From Pomphorhynchus laevis (taxonomy: Eukaryota > Acanthocephala > Palaeacanthocephala > Echinorhynchida > Pomphorhynchidae): DNA of 64,000 bases. The stretch is taken from contig WNNJ02000651.1 in assembly GCA_012934845.2 (NCBI GenBank), forward strand, positions 1-64,000, read 5' to 3'. The position numbers were made by a program, and so were the translations under genes. Shown here in pieces: positions 31,140 to 41,765 of this stretch (position 1 is its first letter; the number at the start of each line of letters is the position of its first letter). The notes beneath the pieces were generated by a model, which was not told where the DNA came from, made no database searches, and was given only the letters and a program-made list of their open reading frames with translations.

Positions 31140-31559
31140 TTATATATAGTATACATCTACCTGCCACTTTTCAATGACAAGCCGATGGTGGCAATACAAG
31201 CGCAAATTATAACGTCTGTAATAAATACTATCATTTTTGCATATCCTCGTTTATTTTAGCTGAAACGCTTTGATGCTCTAATTTCGAGTTTTTAATTTAC
31301 TGAATTGCTAAATTAACTAGGTGTTGAAAATATCAGAGGTAAACATTCGTAATCGGCACCGTGAATTCGTTCACCGCATTTCGAATGTTTTCTAGTTTCA
31401 CTGAAATAAAGCCAGGTCGGTCTACATAAAGTGAATAGTATCCAGTTAAAGGATATTGACCATATATAAAAATATTAATCAAAATAAGTCAAAAATTCAT
31501 AATGATATACAATAAAGTATACTTCATGATTTACTAATTTGAAAATTTATTTATTTACT
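31140..31559. other. possible upstream part of the Merlin relic
   Basis: More GC-balanced up to about 31450, with no continuous frame. May be the decayed N-terminal half of the transposase. Confidence 0.25.
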
Positions 31560-31852
31560 TAGAAAAATTAATTAATCTTATATTCGGAAAAAGATATACA
31601 TATATATGCTATAATAACTAGAATGCCTATAAAACAAAAATTAAACCATCAAATAAATATAAATATATGGATAAAATTGAATTAATATAATTCTTAAAAA
31701 TTTTGACAAATCAAAATTATTTAAAAGTAGGGGCATTTATATTTAAACAAATAAAAGGTGTTCAAATGCGAGGTAATAGTAGCCCAATTTTAGCTGACTT
31801 ATTTTTACGCAATCATTTCTAGCCAGACGCGGAAGAACGACGATAACAGTAG

Positions 31853-31895
31853 CAAGTACCGTTTCGTCATCACAATGACTCATCTGTGCCAGATC
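31853..31895 (-). ncRNA. hammerhead-like motif in the nested element (candidate)
   Basis: On the - strand: GGCA, CAGATGA (one change, U4 to A, from CUGAUGA), stem II GTCAT-TGTG-ATGAC (5 perfect pairs), GAAAC, GGTAC. GUC...GAC flanked by AUGA and GAAAC is the usual wording of animal and plant hammerheads. Stem III and stem I are not clear. Confidence 0.35.
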
Positions 31896-32091
31896 CCTCC
31901 CATTGCTGGATACAGAGGAGAACTGGCAGGCGGAACACGAGTCATGCGTATGAAGTACCAGAAAGATTTCTGGTAACTTCACATTGAGTGCTAAATCAGC
32001 ACTACTGCTTCACCAAATAGGATCATTAGCAAAAGCATTGGCAAATGTCAACGCAAGTCTCTTTTGGCGGCTAATATCTTTTTAAATTTTC

Positions 32092-32248
32092 AAGGAGTGT
32101 GAGACCATTCCGCGTGAATTATGTACGCAATCATTTCTAGCCAGACGCGGAAGAACGACGATAATAACGACGATGTTATCGTCGTTCTTCTGCGTCTGGC
32201 TAGAAATGATTGAGTACATAATTCACGCGGAATGGTCTCACACTCCTT
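32092..32248. repeat. near-perfect 73-bp palindrome
   Basis: Left arm 32092-32164 and right arm 32176-32248 differ at very few positions, with an 11-bp spacer. A stem this clean indicates a young inverted duplication. Confidence 0.9.
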
Positions 32249-33524
32249 CTTGGAGACTTATTTTTAAGCTTTATAGAATATGAATTTGTTCATAACTGTG
32301 TAAAAAATAAATCTAAATTATGTAAATATATGAAATATAATTGTAAATATATTGAAATATGTTTCGATATATTGATGATATATGTGTATTTAACTCTAAA
32401 AAATTTTATTCAATAAGCGACCAAATTTATTCAGGTAGCATCATTCTTAATAAAACCAATAACGATAAATAATGTATATATCTAGACATAAACATTAAAT
32501 TAACATCAATTAAAACTACCTTTGATTTATATCGTAAAGATGACATATTTAAATTTACAAGAAACATATTTTTGCATGAGCATTCATGCATACCATATAA
32601 TATAAAATATAATACATTAAATAATGAAATTTTAAGAATTGCAACAATATGTAATGATATTGGCTTTCTTCAAAATCATTTAAATAATTTAATAGATACA
32701 TATTTTAAACTAGTTTACTGTAAAAATACCATCAAACAGAAAATAGTAAAATATATAAATCAACACAATAATATAAAAAAATTTAAAATCATTATTTGAA
32801 AATTTTTATGGATGTATAATAAATAATACACTTCATATTTGAATTTTATACTAGATAATCAAATTTCATCAGCAAAAATACGCCATTAGCACGTGTTGGG
32901 CCCCACTGCTATGTTTAGTTGAAGAATAGGGGTCGAAACCTGATAACATATCAATTCCTTCTGATGACCTTTAGTCCTAATTCTAATACAACGTCTGTTA
33001 TTTATTAGTTAATTCATAGAAATTGACTTTTATTTAAAATTTCAATTTTTTATTTTAACTGGATATAAGTTATATAAAATTATATGACAATTATTTATAA
33101 TTATTTATTATCTAATTATTAAATTTTGATTTATTGATTTAACATTTATTTTTATTTATCTATTTATTTATTATTGTATAATAATATTAAATACGTATAC
33201 TCAGTTAGCTGAATTGATTCATTGAAACATCAATGACAAACAAAGATTTGATTCATTCCAATTTATTTCATGCTTTTAGTTTAAAGTGATCCATGATTGT
33301 ACTAGAAACTGATGTTGTTTTGTAAGAATGCATTTAGGTTGTTTGACTATTTTCGCAGAGCTATTAACTCTTTAATATTTTATTTTATACGTAGAATTAC
33401 GTATACAACGTTTTCTTTGTATATTGATTTAAATTGTATGTATATTTTGGTACAGATTTATTATTTTGGTATAGATTCTGATTATCCTGGGATATATTGT
33501 ATTTCTTAGCATCCTTTTTACAAA

Positions 33525-33690
33525 ACTTTATTTGAAAATTTTAAGAATGAATAATAAACCATATACTTCGTATTAGAATAAGGTACACTAGATAATCAAA
33601 TTTCATCAGAGGAAATATGTCGTTAGCATGTATTTGGCCCCGCTGTTATGTTGGGCCGAGGAATAGCGAGGGGGGGGCGAAACCCGATAA
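33525..33690 (+). mobile_element. PLE 3' end fragment (PLE-5)
   Basis: About 165 bp of the PLE 3' end only, from the last RT codons through ATGTCGTTAGCATGTATTTG and CTGTTATGTTGGGC. It adjoins a poly-G tract and the end of a decayed transposase (33700-34137). Confidence 0.7.
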
Positions 33691-33699
33691 CATATAAAA

Positions 33700-34137
33700 T
33701 TGTCTACTTTAAAAACTATAAATCCAGTCATTGGAAACTAACTTTATCGTTATTTAATGTACAAATAATCTCCTTATTCACAATTTTATTGTGGATTTCA
33801 CGTGCTCTGGAAAACAAGAGATCGTCTGTGATAAATCCTCCCTTGTTTCAGACAATATCAACCCATTCCTTCATTGCTTTATCCACCGTTGGGTTTTTTA
33901 TTTGTCTCTGCGTATTTTAGCCTCCGAATTGCATATTAATGCGCTTTTAATTGACTCTTCATTATCAATAAAGTTCTTCACTGAGGGCCTATTGATTTTC
34001 TTTTTGAACTTTGAACTAAATAATTCTGATATTCTTGTGTCTGAAACATCGGACTGGATTTTCTTATATTCTATTATTTCCATTTTCTCCTTAATCGTTG
34101 ATCTCTTGGTGATTGATTTCGATTGTTTTTTACTCAT
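33700..34137 (-). pseudogene. pogo/Tigger or CENP-B-like N-terminal DNA-binding fragment
   Basis: From 34137 leftwards the frame reads STIKEKMEIIEYKKIQSD, ISELFSSKF, INRPSVKNFIDNEESI and then, past the first stop, NPTVDKAMKEWVDIV, a TGA, NKGGFITDDLLFSRAREIH. After a frameshift, SNDWIYSF follows. This is the double helix-turn-helix layout of CENP-B and pogo/Tigger transposases. The DDE catalytic domain is missing: the sequence runs directly into PLE-5, which probably cut it. Two stops and one frameshift make it a relic. Confidence 0.65.
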
Positions 34138-34179
34138 TTCTTTCAGGCTAGATTTTTCATGGAAAATAAATTAGACAAA

Positions 34180-35320
34180 AACCTATATTGACTAAATAGG
34201 GTATTTCATTAAGGTTGTAGATTTATATCACTATACCTTTTATTAAGGTCATATATAGCATTTAATATTTAGTTATACAAATATTTGTTAGATAAAGTTA
34301 ATTTACTCCTTCGATGATAGTCAGACGCTGCTGATATTAAGGATTATTTATTCGATACATGGATGCTTCCATGGAGCAATATTTAATGGAATACGGCAAT
34401 ATTTTGAAATTCTATTTGTGATATCATATTATATATTATTGAATATGTGATAACGAGAATATTAATAATTTCGTTATCGGTTCGTGCGACAAGAACTCAA
34501 AGAATGATATTATGGTATTGTAATATTTTGTTGTTAATTTTCGTTAGTCAGTGTTGTTAAAATAATTTAACGAATTTAAAATTACTGATAATCAACCTTT
34601 TTCATTGTAATTTTTTTTATTTTTTTTCCAAGTCAAATATCAACGTCACTCTTAAAAGTTACAGATTTAACGTGGTGAGGTTGTTACTATCTTGCCTGAT
34701 AGTTTACTGATCTGTTTGAAATTTATTTACGCGAACTTTGTAATATTATTCATACAGATTTTTGTAAAATTGACTGTTTTTAAATTTATTTTAAATAATA
34801 AGTGATAATTATTAATCAATACTAATAATAAACTAACGACAATTATCATTTTCTAATCCATTAATTACTGAAAGATTTTAAATTATAATTTCATTTCAGT
34901 ATTAATACATTTTCATTAGGTAGTTTTTGATTAGATAAATTAATGATTTTTTAAGATTTTGTTAAGACATTGCTGTTAAGAAATATGATGACGCTGTAGT
35001 ACGCAGATTTAAGATTTGATTATAAAGTTTTTATAAATTTTTAATAAAGTTTTGATTGTTTTTACAATCGTGCTATTCACAGAACTTTATTATTTTATTC
35101 CATTATAACAATATGTTAATATTTTTACATTTAGTTAAAATTAAATAGTTTTGGCAGATTTTTCGTATTTTTTATCGAAAAAAATCCAAATGAAGTAGAA
35201 ATGAAATCTAATAATAAACTCTCAGAATAAAAATAAAAGATTTGTTTTTAAAATTAAGAGTATCATATTTGACGTATTTGAATAAAAAAATTAAAGTTGA
35301 AAAATAACCGAGAAAATAAG
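34180..35320. other. AT-rich gene-free stretch
   Basis: No gene, RNA or repeat recognised. Confidence 0.5.
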
Positions 35321-35324
35321 GAGA

Positions 35325-35576
35325 ATGCACTCGAAAATGCAACACAATTATACGTTATGTAGAACTGTTTTGGGCTTAGATAAAGCGAATTCTTTTAGCA
35401 AATCAATCTTGGAAGCACTACAAGTTCCAGATTTCGGCTGTGAGATTTGTTGTTTTTGGATTCTGGGACAAACTTTATTATTTCAACACAACTTGAATTT
35501 GGATGTGGTTTCGGCTAAAAGGATCAACTACAATAGCAAATATCAACATCATTTTAAACTACAAATATCATCATAA
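35325..35576 (+). other. 83-codon open frame, unrecognised
   Basis: Starts MHSKMQHNYTLCRTVLGLDK. No family is recognised. It may be a chance frame, but it is slightly less AT-rich than its surroundings. Confidence 0.15.
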
Positions 35577-35716
35577 AGCAAAATGTGTGGCTTTCACAAA
35601 ACCAGTGATTTCCACTCGTTACATTTGCTGATACATATATATAGCGTGCTTACCACACTTTAATTATTAATGTATGGAGACTATTTGCTTGATTTGTGGT
35701 TCGACGCATCTAAATT

Positions 35717-36256
35717 GTTGTTGTTTTTCTAGTGATTTTTTTAATTATTTTATAGTGGTTGTTAGTTTATTTAAGAAATTCCTTATTATTAATTATTAAT
35801 GCAGTTTGTTTAGCCTAAATGTTAAATGCCACTGCAACTTTTCTTACTGCTGGATTTCTTATTTCGAAATTTACTTCAAATAAACAGCTAGCAACAATAA
35901 TATCATGATAATATGTTACTGTATTAAACAACTACATTATTAAATTTATATACATTTTTTTAATTATACTAGTATGCAACTTAAATAATTTTCAACAGTG
36001 GTTGGATATTGGGAATAACCAATAACTTGAACCGTTTTACTGACATTTCGCCGATCAGCTGGTAATGAGGCGCATAAATTTCAAGTAGCAAATGTGTGTA
36101 GAGCATGATGAATAGTAACGTGTGAACTTACAGCATTATTTATGTTGACTTTGTTTTATTTTTATTGAATATATATACCATAATAATAAGGAATTTCTTA
36201 AATAAGAAACTTAACAACCACTAAATAACTAAAAAGAGACAGAAGAAAAACAACAG
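35717..36256. repeat. long inverted repeat with ~385-bp interior (FB-E)
   Basis: The arms 35717-35795 and 36181-36256 are about 80% complementary, with TTTAAGAAATTCCTTATTAT conserved at the inner side. Composite-foldback arrangement without a recognisable transposase. Confidence 0.65.
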
Positions 36257-36492
36257 TTTAAGACATGACAAAAACTAAATAAAGACATTCAGTCTTCACA
36301 ATATTGTTACGGCCTCAGGTCCAGCGGGATCTGAGCCCTCCAGCCAATACAACATGCCGCTCTCCGACTAAACCACCCGGGGTCTCTCACCCCTCGAAGT
36401 GTCCAATCAAGGCGGACTATGCTCGGTAATCTGAAGATGAGGAGCTTCAGAAACCTGTCTTTGCTCTTGGGGACGTCTTCTCGAAAAGAAGA

Positions 36493-37241
36493 CTAATCCC
36501 CATATAGCCCAAGTACCCAAGAGGAGCACGGGCTGTTCCCATTCAACGTCATATGCTGAGCTCGTTTTAGAACCCACCTAGTTCTCTTCAGGATACGTTT
36601 GAGTCTATTTAGGTAAGCTTTCGCTGACCGGTTCATCGTAATGGTGAACCCCAGGTATTTTACTCGACTTGTGAAGGTAGGGAGTGGTTGATTAGTCAAT
36701 ATGGAAGTTAGAGCTGAGAGTGTTAATCTTTTTAATTTTTTCTTTGTCGCAGGGGCACCATGAAAGACAAACACCTGCGACTTGGAGTAGTTTAAAAAAG
36801 ATTGGATATGGATAACTGAACTTTTAATCTTAAAAAGAAACGGCTGATATCAGAGATTACATCTTTGCACCTGCGTCAAGAGAACAGGGATGTGGTATCA
36901 TCAGTGTATACCACTAGATGCTGGTCGCGTTTAAATGTCTCGAAAATAACAATGGAGGCAGCAAGGTAGAAGATTAGAGAAAGTGGGGAGCCTTCAGGCA
37001 CATAGGAAATAGGGTAGAACTGACGTGCATCACGGTCTTCTTCATAATAGAACCGGTTGGTGTACAACACTATTTTAAATCTGTTAACTATTCTCGCAGG
37101 CAAACCGAAGGATCTGAGAGGGGAGATAACAAAGGGAGTGGAGATCCGGTCAAATGCAGCTGAAAAATCAAGAAAAACAGCCACAGCAAACTGATGACTG
37201 TTATACTGACAAAACTGATGCACTTCACCAATTGTGAACAA
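36493..37241 (-). pseudogene. LINE-J copy A reverse transcriptase pieces
   Basis: From 37241: FAVAVFLDFSAAFDRIST (motif A), VPEGSPLSLIFYLAASI (motif B, usual PQGSPLSP), VVYTDDTTS (motif C, usual YADD). After a frame break, 36774-36493 holds the thumb with RVKYLGFTITMNRSAKAYL and LKRILKRTRW. The catalytic Asp residues are present but the frames are broken. Confidence 0.7.
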
Positions 37242-38778
37242 ACCGAGCGCCCTTTGACAAACTAATGAAAACTCGGTGGGATCAAATTACGCCTACATAA
37301 ATGATTGCGGATTCTACGCGCAAGAGCTTTTTTATAGATGGACTTGAGGACGTTTTGAATGTAGATGGGCCGCAGATCTTTAGGACAAGTGATCAATCTC
37401 CTTTTAGGTAAAAAACTCGACGGCTGATGTTGATGTCAGCAACATATGACGGGGAGGCTAATAACATTGTGATTGCGACATCCTTTCTCTAACTGTCTGT
37501 CAAAAGCTGACAGACTCGAGTGGATAATGGCGAGTTGGGTTTGGAGGTACCCAGAAGTGGCCCCCACCCAAGAGTTTAGGATATCTGGAACAGATTGATC
37601 CCTACTCCCGAAGTCACCCAGTGCGGGATTCGTTGGGGATATTGAGTGGCCCAGTAATTTTGTAGGGATAATGACTACTCCAAAACTTTGTCAAGGCCTA
37701 TGCTACCGATCCAACCCAAGGCTTTATCCTTCAAGCAGACAAACTTCTCCTTCTTGAATATCCTCCAAAGGGAAGACTGAGAAGGGTTAAGGTGAGCAAT
37801 GCTCGCTTTATCCTTACTTAGCTAGAATTTATATATAGAGCTTCAGTATTCATTCAAAGTAAAACCTCCTTCTAAGCAAGGTATGTTCCTCTATCCCCAA
37901 CGAATTAGGCTCTACCCAAAACACGATCCAGAAGCATACGGTTCTTGTGAATTTTTCCTGGCCTAATATAGATATTGACTATTCTGATACGTTTACCGTT
38001 CTTACAAAGTGAGATAGCTAAAGAAAACAGGGCTGGACAAGAATAGTTGTCTAGCCATGAAAGGTGGGGAACGGTATCTTATGAATAAGGTAGTCGTTCC
38101 TGGCTCTGCGGAGGACTAAATTAATCCAACGACCAGTTCTGTCGTTGAAGTCACTGAGTAACATGTCATGGCCTCTACCCAAAACACTAACCCGGAGCTC
38201 ACGGTTGTTGTGAATTTTTCTGGCCTAATATAGATATTGGCTATTCGGATACGTTTACCGTTCTTACAAAGTGATATAGCTAAACGAGACAGGACTGAAC
38301 AAGAATAGTTTAAAAGGAGGGACTATCTTAAGGCGCATTAAACTAGGGTTAAAATACCCCGAGATGAAGAGGAGTCAGGAGGGGTTATGTACGGAGTAAA
38401 GTGGGTGTACATGTGTTTGGGGATAAATCGAGTAATGTCCTAGGGGAGACAGATAGACCACATCTCCGGAAGGACTATAACATATGCATATCTACCAGAT
38501 AGAAGGCTTAGGGCGGAAGCACCTCTGGAATTCCACTTAAGGAGATTTAGCTGAAAAGGCTCTTGACTACTTTGCATTGTATTACGTAGGCTAAAGTGGA
38601 ATGCCTACCTCCCAGCAGGAACCAATAAAGATAAAGTTGTCCTTCTCACTCCCAGCCCTACTGGGAGAAGACACTTGCCCACCGTCATTGCCTTAATATC
38701 CCTTTAAGGCTAACAACTCACAGCAGATATCATCTTTTTTGCTAACTTCAAGGAAGCCAGCCCCTGTTTTGAAGATGA

Positions 38779-39678
38779 TCACTTCTTAGAACGCGAGGTT
38801 CTCTTTGATGAGGTAAAAATCGTCGATGGAGGAAAGCGGGAATTCTCGAATTTCGCTATCAGATGATTCGTTAAGGCTCGAATCTCGTCATTGTACATCT
38901 GTAATCTAGCGTCAAAAAGTTTATAATATCGGCGTCCGTCATACCAGCACAGGTTGAATCGGACAAGAAGGCAGTGGCAAAGTGGGACGGTCTGGCCGGT
39001 GCCCCGCAATGCCTTGACTTGTATTCTTTGAAGATAGTACATCTTCTAGACCAGGCCGGTTGCTGATCACCGCAATTGGAACATAGAAGGGGAGATCACA
39101 TTTTCTCTCATGAACGTCAGAAGAGTTGCAAACCCCACATGTACGGGGCCTAGTGCAGTTAGAGGACCAGTGCACCCAAAGGTAGCACTTATTGCAATGG
39201 GGGTATGTTAAGTCGTCAGCGTCTATAAGTGTAAAAGAAAGGTTGTACCCCAAGAAGGGGTTACATTTACTTTTAGCCAGGCATTCCGCCAGGTCAACTG
39301 CGGTAGAACAGAATGCTACTGGTATAGGCGGGCCTTTCTTGTCCAAGATGGGGCGAATATTGTGAATTCTGTACTCAAATGTGAGGGCTCTTAAATCATC
39401 AACGTTGCGAAGGTCGGAAAGTTATTAATTTTCAGAGTAGCCTGAATATGCCTGTAGTTAGTAGATTCAAATCCTTTTAGTTGCATGTCGAAAAATTCTA
39501 GGTACGCTGCTGCCAGATCCGGAGAGCTGAAGAAAATCCGGATTTCCGAGTCCAAGTATTTTCTTGAATTGAATAGAATTATATTCTTATAAGCGCTTGT
39601 AAACTCCCTTAGGAATATATTGAAGAGATTATTACGATCAAATGGTTGGAAAAGTCTGATTATTACAAGGTTGACCAA
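38779..39678 (-). pseudogene. LINE-J copy A ORF1 (gag-like, zinc knuckle)
   Basis: 39678-39391 encodes an N-terminal segment (IFFSSPDLAAAYLEFF). 39346-38939 encodes the middle part with a zinc knuckle, CNKCYLWVHWSSNC, followed by CGVC...HERKC. CCHC knuckles of this kind bind RNA in LINE ORF1 proteins. Frame breaks near 39370 and 39010. The matching part of copy C is at 46273-46626. Confidence 0.65.
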
Positions 39679-39779
39679 TTTAGGTACAGGAGGGAGTTCT
39701 TTCTCCGTGCTCGAGTCAAAAAAATGAGAAGAAATAGCACTAACCTTATTTTATTTTGATGGAAAATTTCTTTCACTGG

Positions 39780-40455
39780 AGCTCCTCCGACCAGACAAAT
39801 ACTGGACATTTTTATCACAGTGATTGTTTGAATATATACTGTTTAAACAATTTGTTAAAACAATTGTTATACTACTAGTTAAAATAATTGTTAAACACTG
39901 GATAAAACAATTATCTTAATTATAACAAATTACTTACAACTGAAAAAGTAATAGGTAAGTTCTTTAATTTGCTGGTGTAATATATACTCGTATATATATT
40001 AACTAACCGAGCCAAATTCAAAAACAAAATGACAAAATGTATATTTTTAAAGCTTTTTTCGGCGTGAGCCTTCTTCAGTAATTTACTAATCAAAAACACT
40101 AATTATATATATAATTCAGCAACAACCTCTGCCAAGTGTTAAAGGATGGTCCGCACAGCAATTCGATCTGGTAAAGAGCCTACGCCTCAGTCAATTAAGT
40201 AAAGTGTCGGAAACGCCTTCATTCACAATGTCACACAGGCAACCGAAATGATCAGTGGGGACTTCATTCTACTGATGAGTGTTGCATGATACTCATAATT
40301 TCGATACTGAAGTGGTCGTCTAGAAGTGACATGGTGACTGAAAGTCGTGAATCGAATACAGTCTATCATGCAAACACCATTTTTATAAAAATGCCGAATT
40401 TCATAAGAAATCCAAGACCGTTGTCTACTCAGCACATCTGTGCACATCCATTATA
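39780..40455. other. gene-free stretch
   Basis: Contains a cluster of AACAATTGTTA-like palindromes (39840-39930) and the hammerhead-like motif at 40050-40088. No supported gene. Confidence 0.45.
40050..40088 (-). ncRNA. hammerhead-like motif (candidate)
   Basis: On the - strand: CTGAAGA (intact CUGANGA), A, GGC-TCAC-GCC as stem II, then GAAA leading into the near-palindrome AAAGCTTT. Stem I is not convincing. Similar layout to 16638-16680. Confidence 0.4.
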
Positions 40456-40712
40456 TGTTTTCATCATGAAGAGGCGTAAACACCAGGCAGCATTCTATAT
40501 ATATTCATCAGACTAAGAAATAGAACCGAATTATTCTCGCAATATTCAAAGTAGCTACGTATGCCCAGTCATCCTATGCGTGACGACAAACTTCCACAAC
40601 GGTAGATGCGTTTCGCTCTGACGGAGCTCATCAGTATCGTGACTTTAATAATCATCCATAGGCACCTTAGCACACGCTTATACAGTGTTTAAAGCTCAAA
40701 AAACAGAATTAT
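40456..40712 (-). mobile_element. retrozyme-like element, monomer (family RZ-1)
   Basis: About 257 bp aligned by eye to 46881-47320, sharing AACACCAGGCAGCATT, CTACGTATGCCCAGTCATCC and CAGTGTTYAAA near the right end. It contains a single hammerhead-like core (40601-40638), whereas the other locus has two. No coding capacity. Confidence 0.65.
40601..40638 (-). ncRNA. hammerhead-like core of RZ-1 monomer (candidate)
   Basis: On the - strand: GATA, CTGATGA, stem II GCTC-CGTCA-GAGC (4 perfect pairs), GAA, ACGCAT, C, TACC. The core strands are intact. Stem I (GATA with TACC) keeps three of four pairs. Stem III is one change from the palindrome ACGCGT. Confidence 0.55.
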
Positions 40713-41765
40713 TCTTACTCTGAATCATCAGAGGGATTTAAGGATAAGATATGTGCATGGCAGTGCGTATAGCAGTTTAACCATGCATCAGACACTAAAT
40801 TCCTGTTACTAGAAATGCTGTTTAACATGGACACGTTCAATTGTACAAATATATAAAATATAAATTGTTTTTACACCTGCCCTGGGAAAAGCTTTATATA
40901 TGATTGTTAATATACAATATAATTGCTGTTCTATAATACATCAAAGGTATCTTCTAAGTCATGATGTACCCGTTCAGGATTCTTTGATCACTTGTGATAC
41001 TGATAACGTTTATTAAAAAATAGGAAAGTATTTAAGCTTTTGCTCATCACCAAAATTGTAAACTAAGCAATTTAAGATTCCTACGGATATAGCATGAATG
41101 CAAATCAAATTTACACCCATGTATTGTACACTGGAATGTATACATTCTGAAAGCTATTAGAAGTATGTTCAGTGGTCAATTCAAAATAAAAATTTATGCA
41201 ACGAAATTAAAATGGAAATATGAAATATTATTAGATACGCATTATTTTATTATCGAAAAATATATTTTCAAAAAATGTGGTTTTATGTTTTAAAAGATTA
41301 TTCTAATAGGTTTGCATTTAATGCTTGTTTAAAATAAATTGGACAAATTCGCAATAAATAGAAGATATACAGATATCGCCATCGACACGATGTTAGCGAA
41401 TGCAACGACTTATTTACGGTCATTCCTCTCTAGTTGAAACTGTGACTGCATAAATGTGATTCTGAATGAATCACAGTGGATCAGAATTGATTTTTTTATT
41501 TTTATATTGGTTAAAGATTGTAACAGTAAATATCTTATAAATATGTACAAGACGGACCAAATTTTAGATTTTTACAAAAAGCTTTATTTAATTTTTTTTA
41601 TAATCGAGCATATCAAATCGCGGAACACTTTCTATAATGTGAGATAAAAAAGGTGTACTATACTTAGTATTAATAAAAACTGCTAATTTCGACATTCTTC
41701 TTTAGGGTGACAAACCGACACGATAAAACACATTGGTTTAAGATTTCAATTGCTAATCTGTGTTG
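40713..41765. other. gene-free stretch
   Basis: AT-rich; a 63-codon frame at 41456-41647 looks like chance. No repeat recognised. Confidence 0.45.

Larger units (their letters stand above)
31808..32254. mobile_element. retrozyme-like short element inserted in PLE-4, with 12-bp target duplication
   Basis: GACTTATTTTTA flanks the insertion on both sides (31796-31807 and 32255-32266), an exact 12-bp target-site duplication inside PLE sequence. The insert begins ACGCAATCATTTCTAGCC. The same sequence recurs 318 bp later (from 32124), so the insert is a tandem repeat of one unit. It is then followed by an inverted copy: 32092-32164 and 32176-32248 form near-perfect 73-bp arms. A hammerhead-like motif sits at 31853-31895. 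Non-coding apart from a chance - strand frame. Confidence 0.75.
31560..33010 (+). mobile_element. Penelope-like element with nested insertion (PLE-4)
   Basis: Starts at the equivalent of PLE-2 position about 24990 (LINLIFGKRYT type sequence) and is interrupted at 31808-32254 by another element. It then continues through YIDDICVFN near 32360 and a segment absent from PLE-2 (RKDDIFKFTRNIFLHEHSC). It ends with the conserved 3' region to about 33010. Many stops; not functional. It ends in the same complementary terminal stretch (CTGATGACC ... CTAATAC) as PLE-3. Confidence 0.75.
36306..39770 (-). mobile_element. APE-type LINE, family J, copy A
   Basis: The 3' end (low coordinates) starts near GTTACGGCCTCAGGTCCAGC, shared with copies B and C. 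RT pieces are at 36493-37241, endonuclease wording GRGHDMLLSDFNDRTGRW is readable near 38150, and ORF1 pieces are at 38779-39678. The copy is old, with many frame breaks. A segment around the endonuclease (about 37910-38020) is repeated at 38165-38290. The family belongs broadly with Jockey/CR1-type LINEs. Confidence 0.7.

Noticed and set aside
36020-36080. On the - strand AGCTGATCGGCGAAATGTC inside FB-E, like a shortened hammerhead
   Set aside because: There is no room for stem II between CTGAT and GAAA. At best a deleted relic; not listed as a ribozyme.
36430-36475. CTGAAGA followed by GAGCTTC and GAAACC in the 3' UTR of LINE-J copy A, resembling a hammerhead core
   Set aside because: Copies B and C have changed bases at the core positions (CGAGAGA and CTCGAGA; GAGCAACC) and the stem is only three pairs, so it is probably chance.
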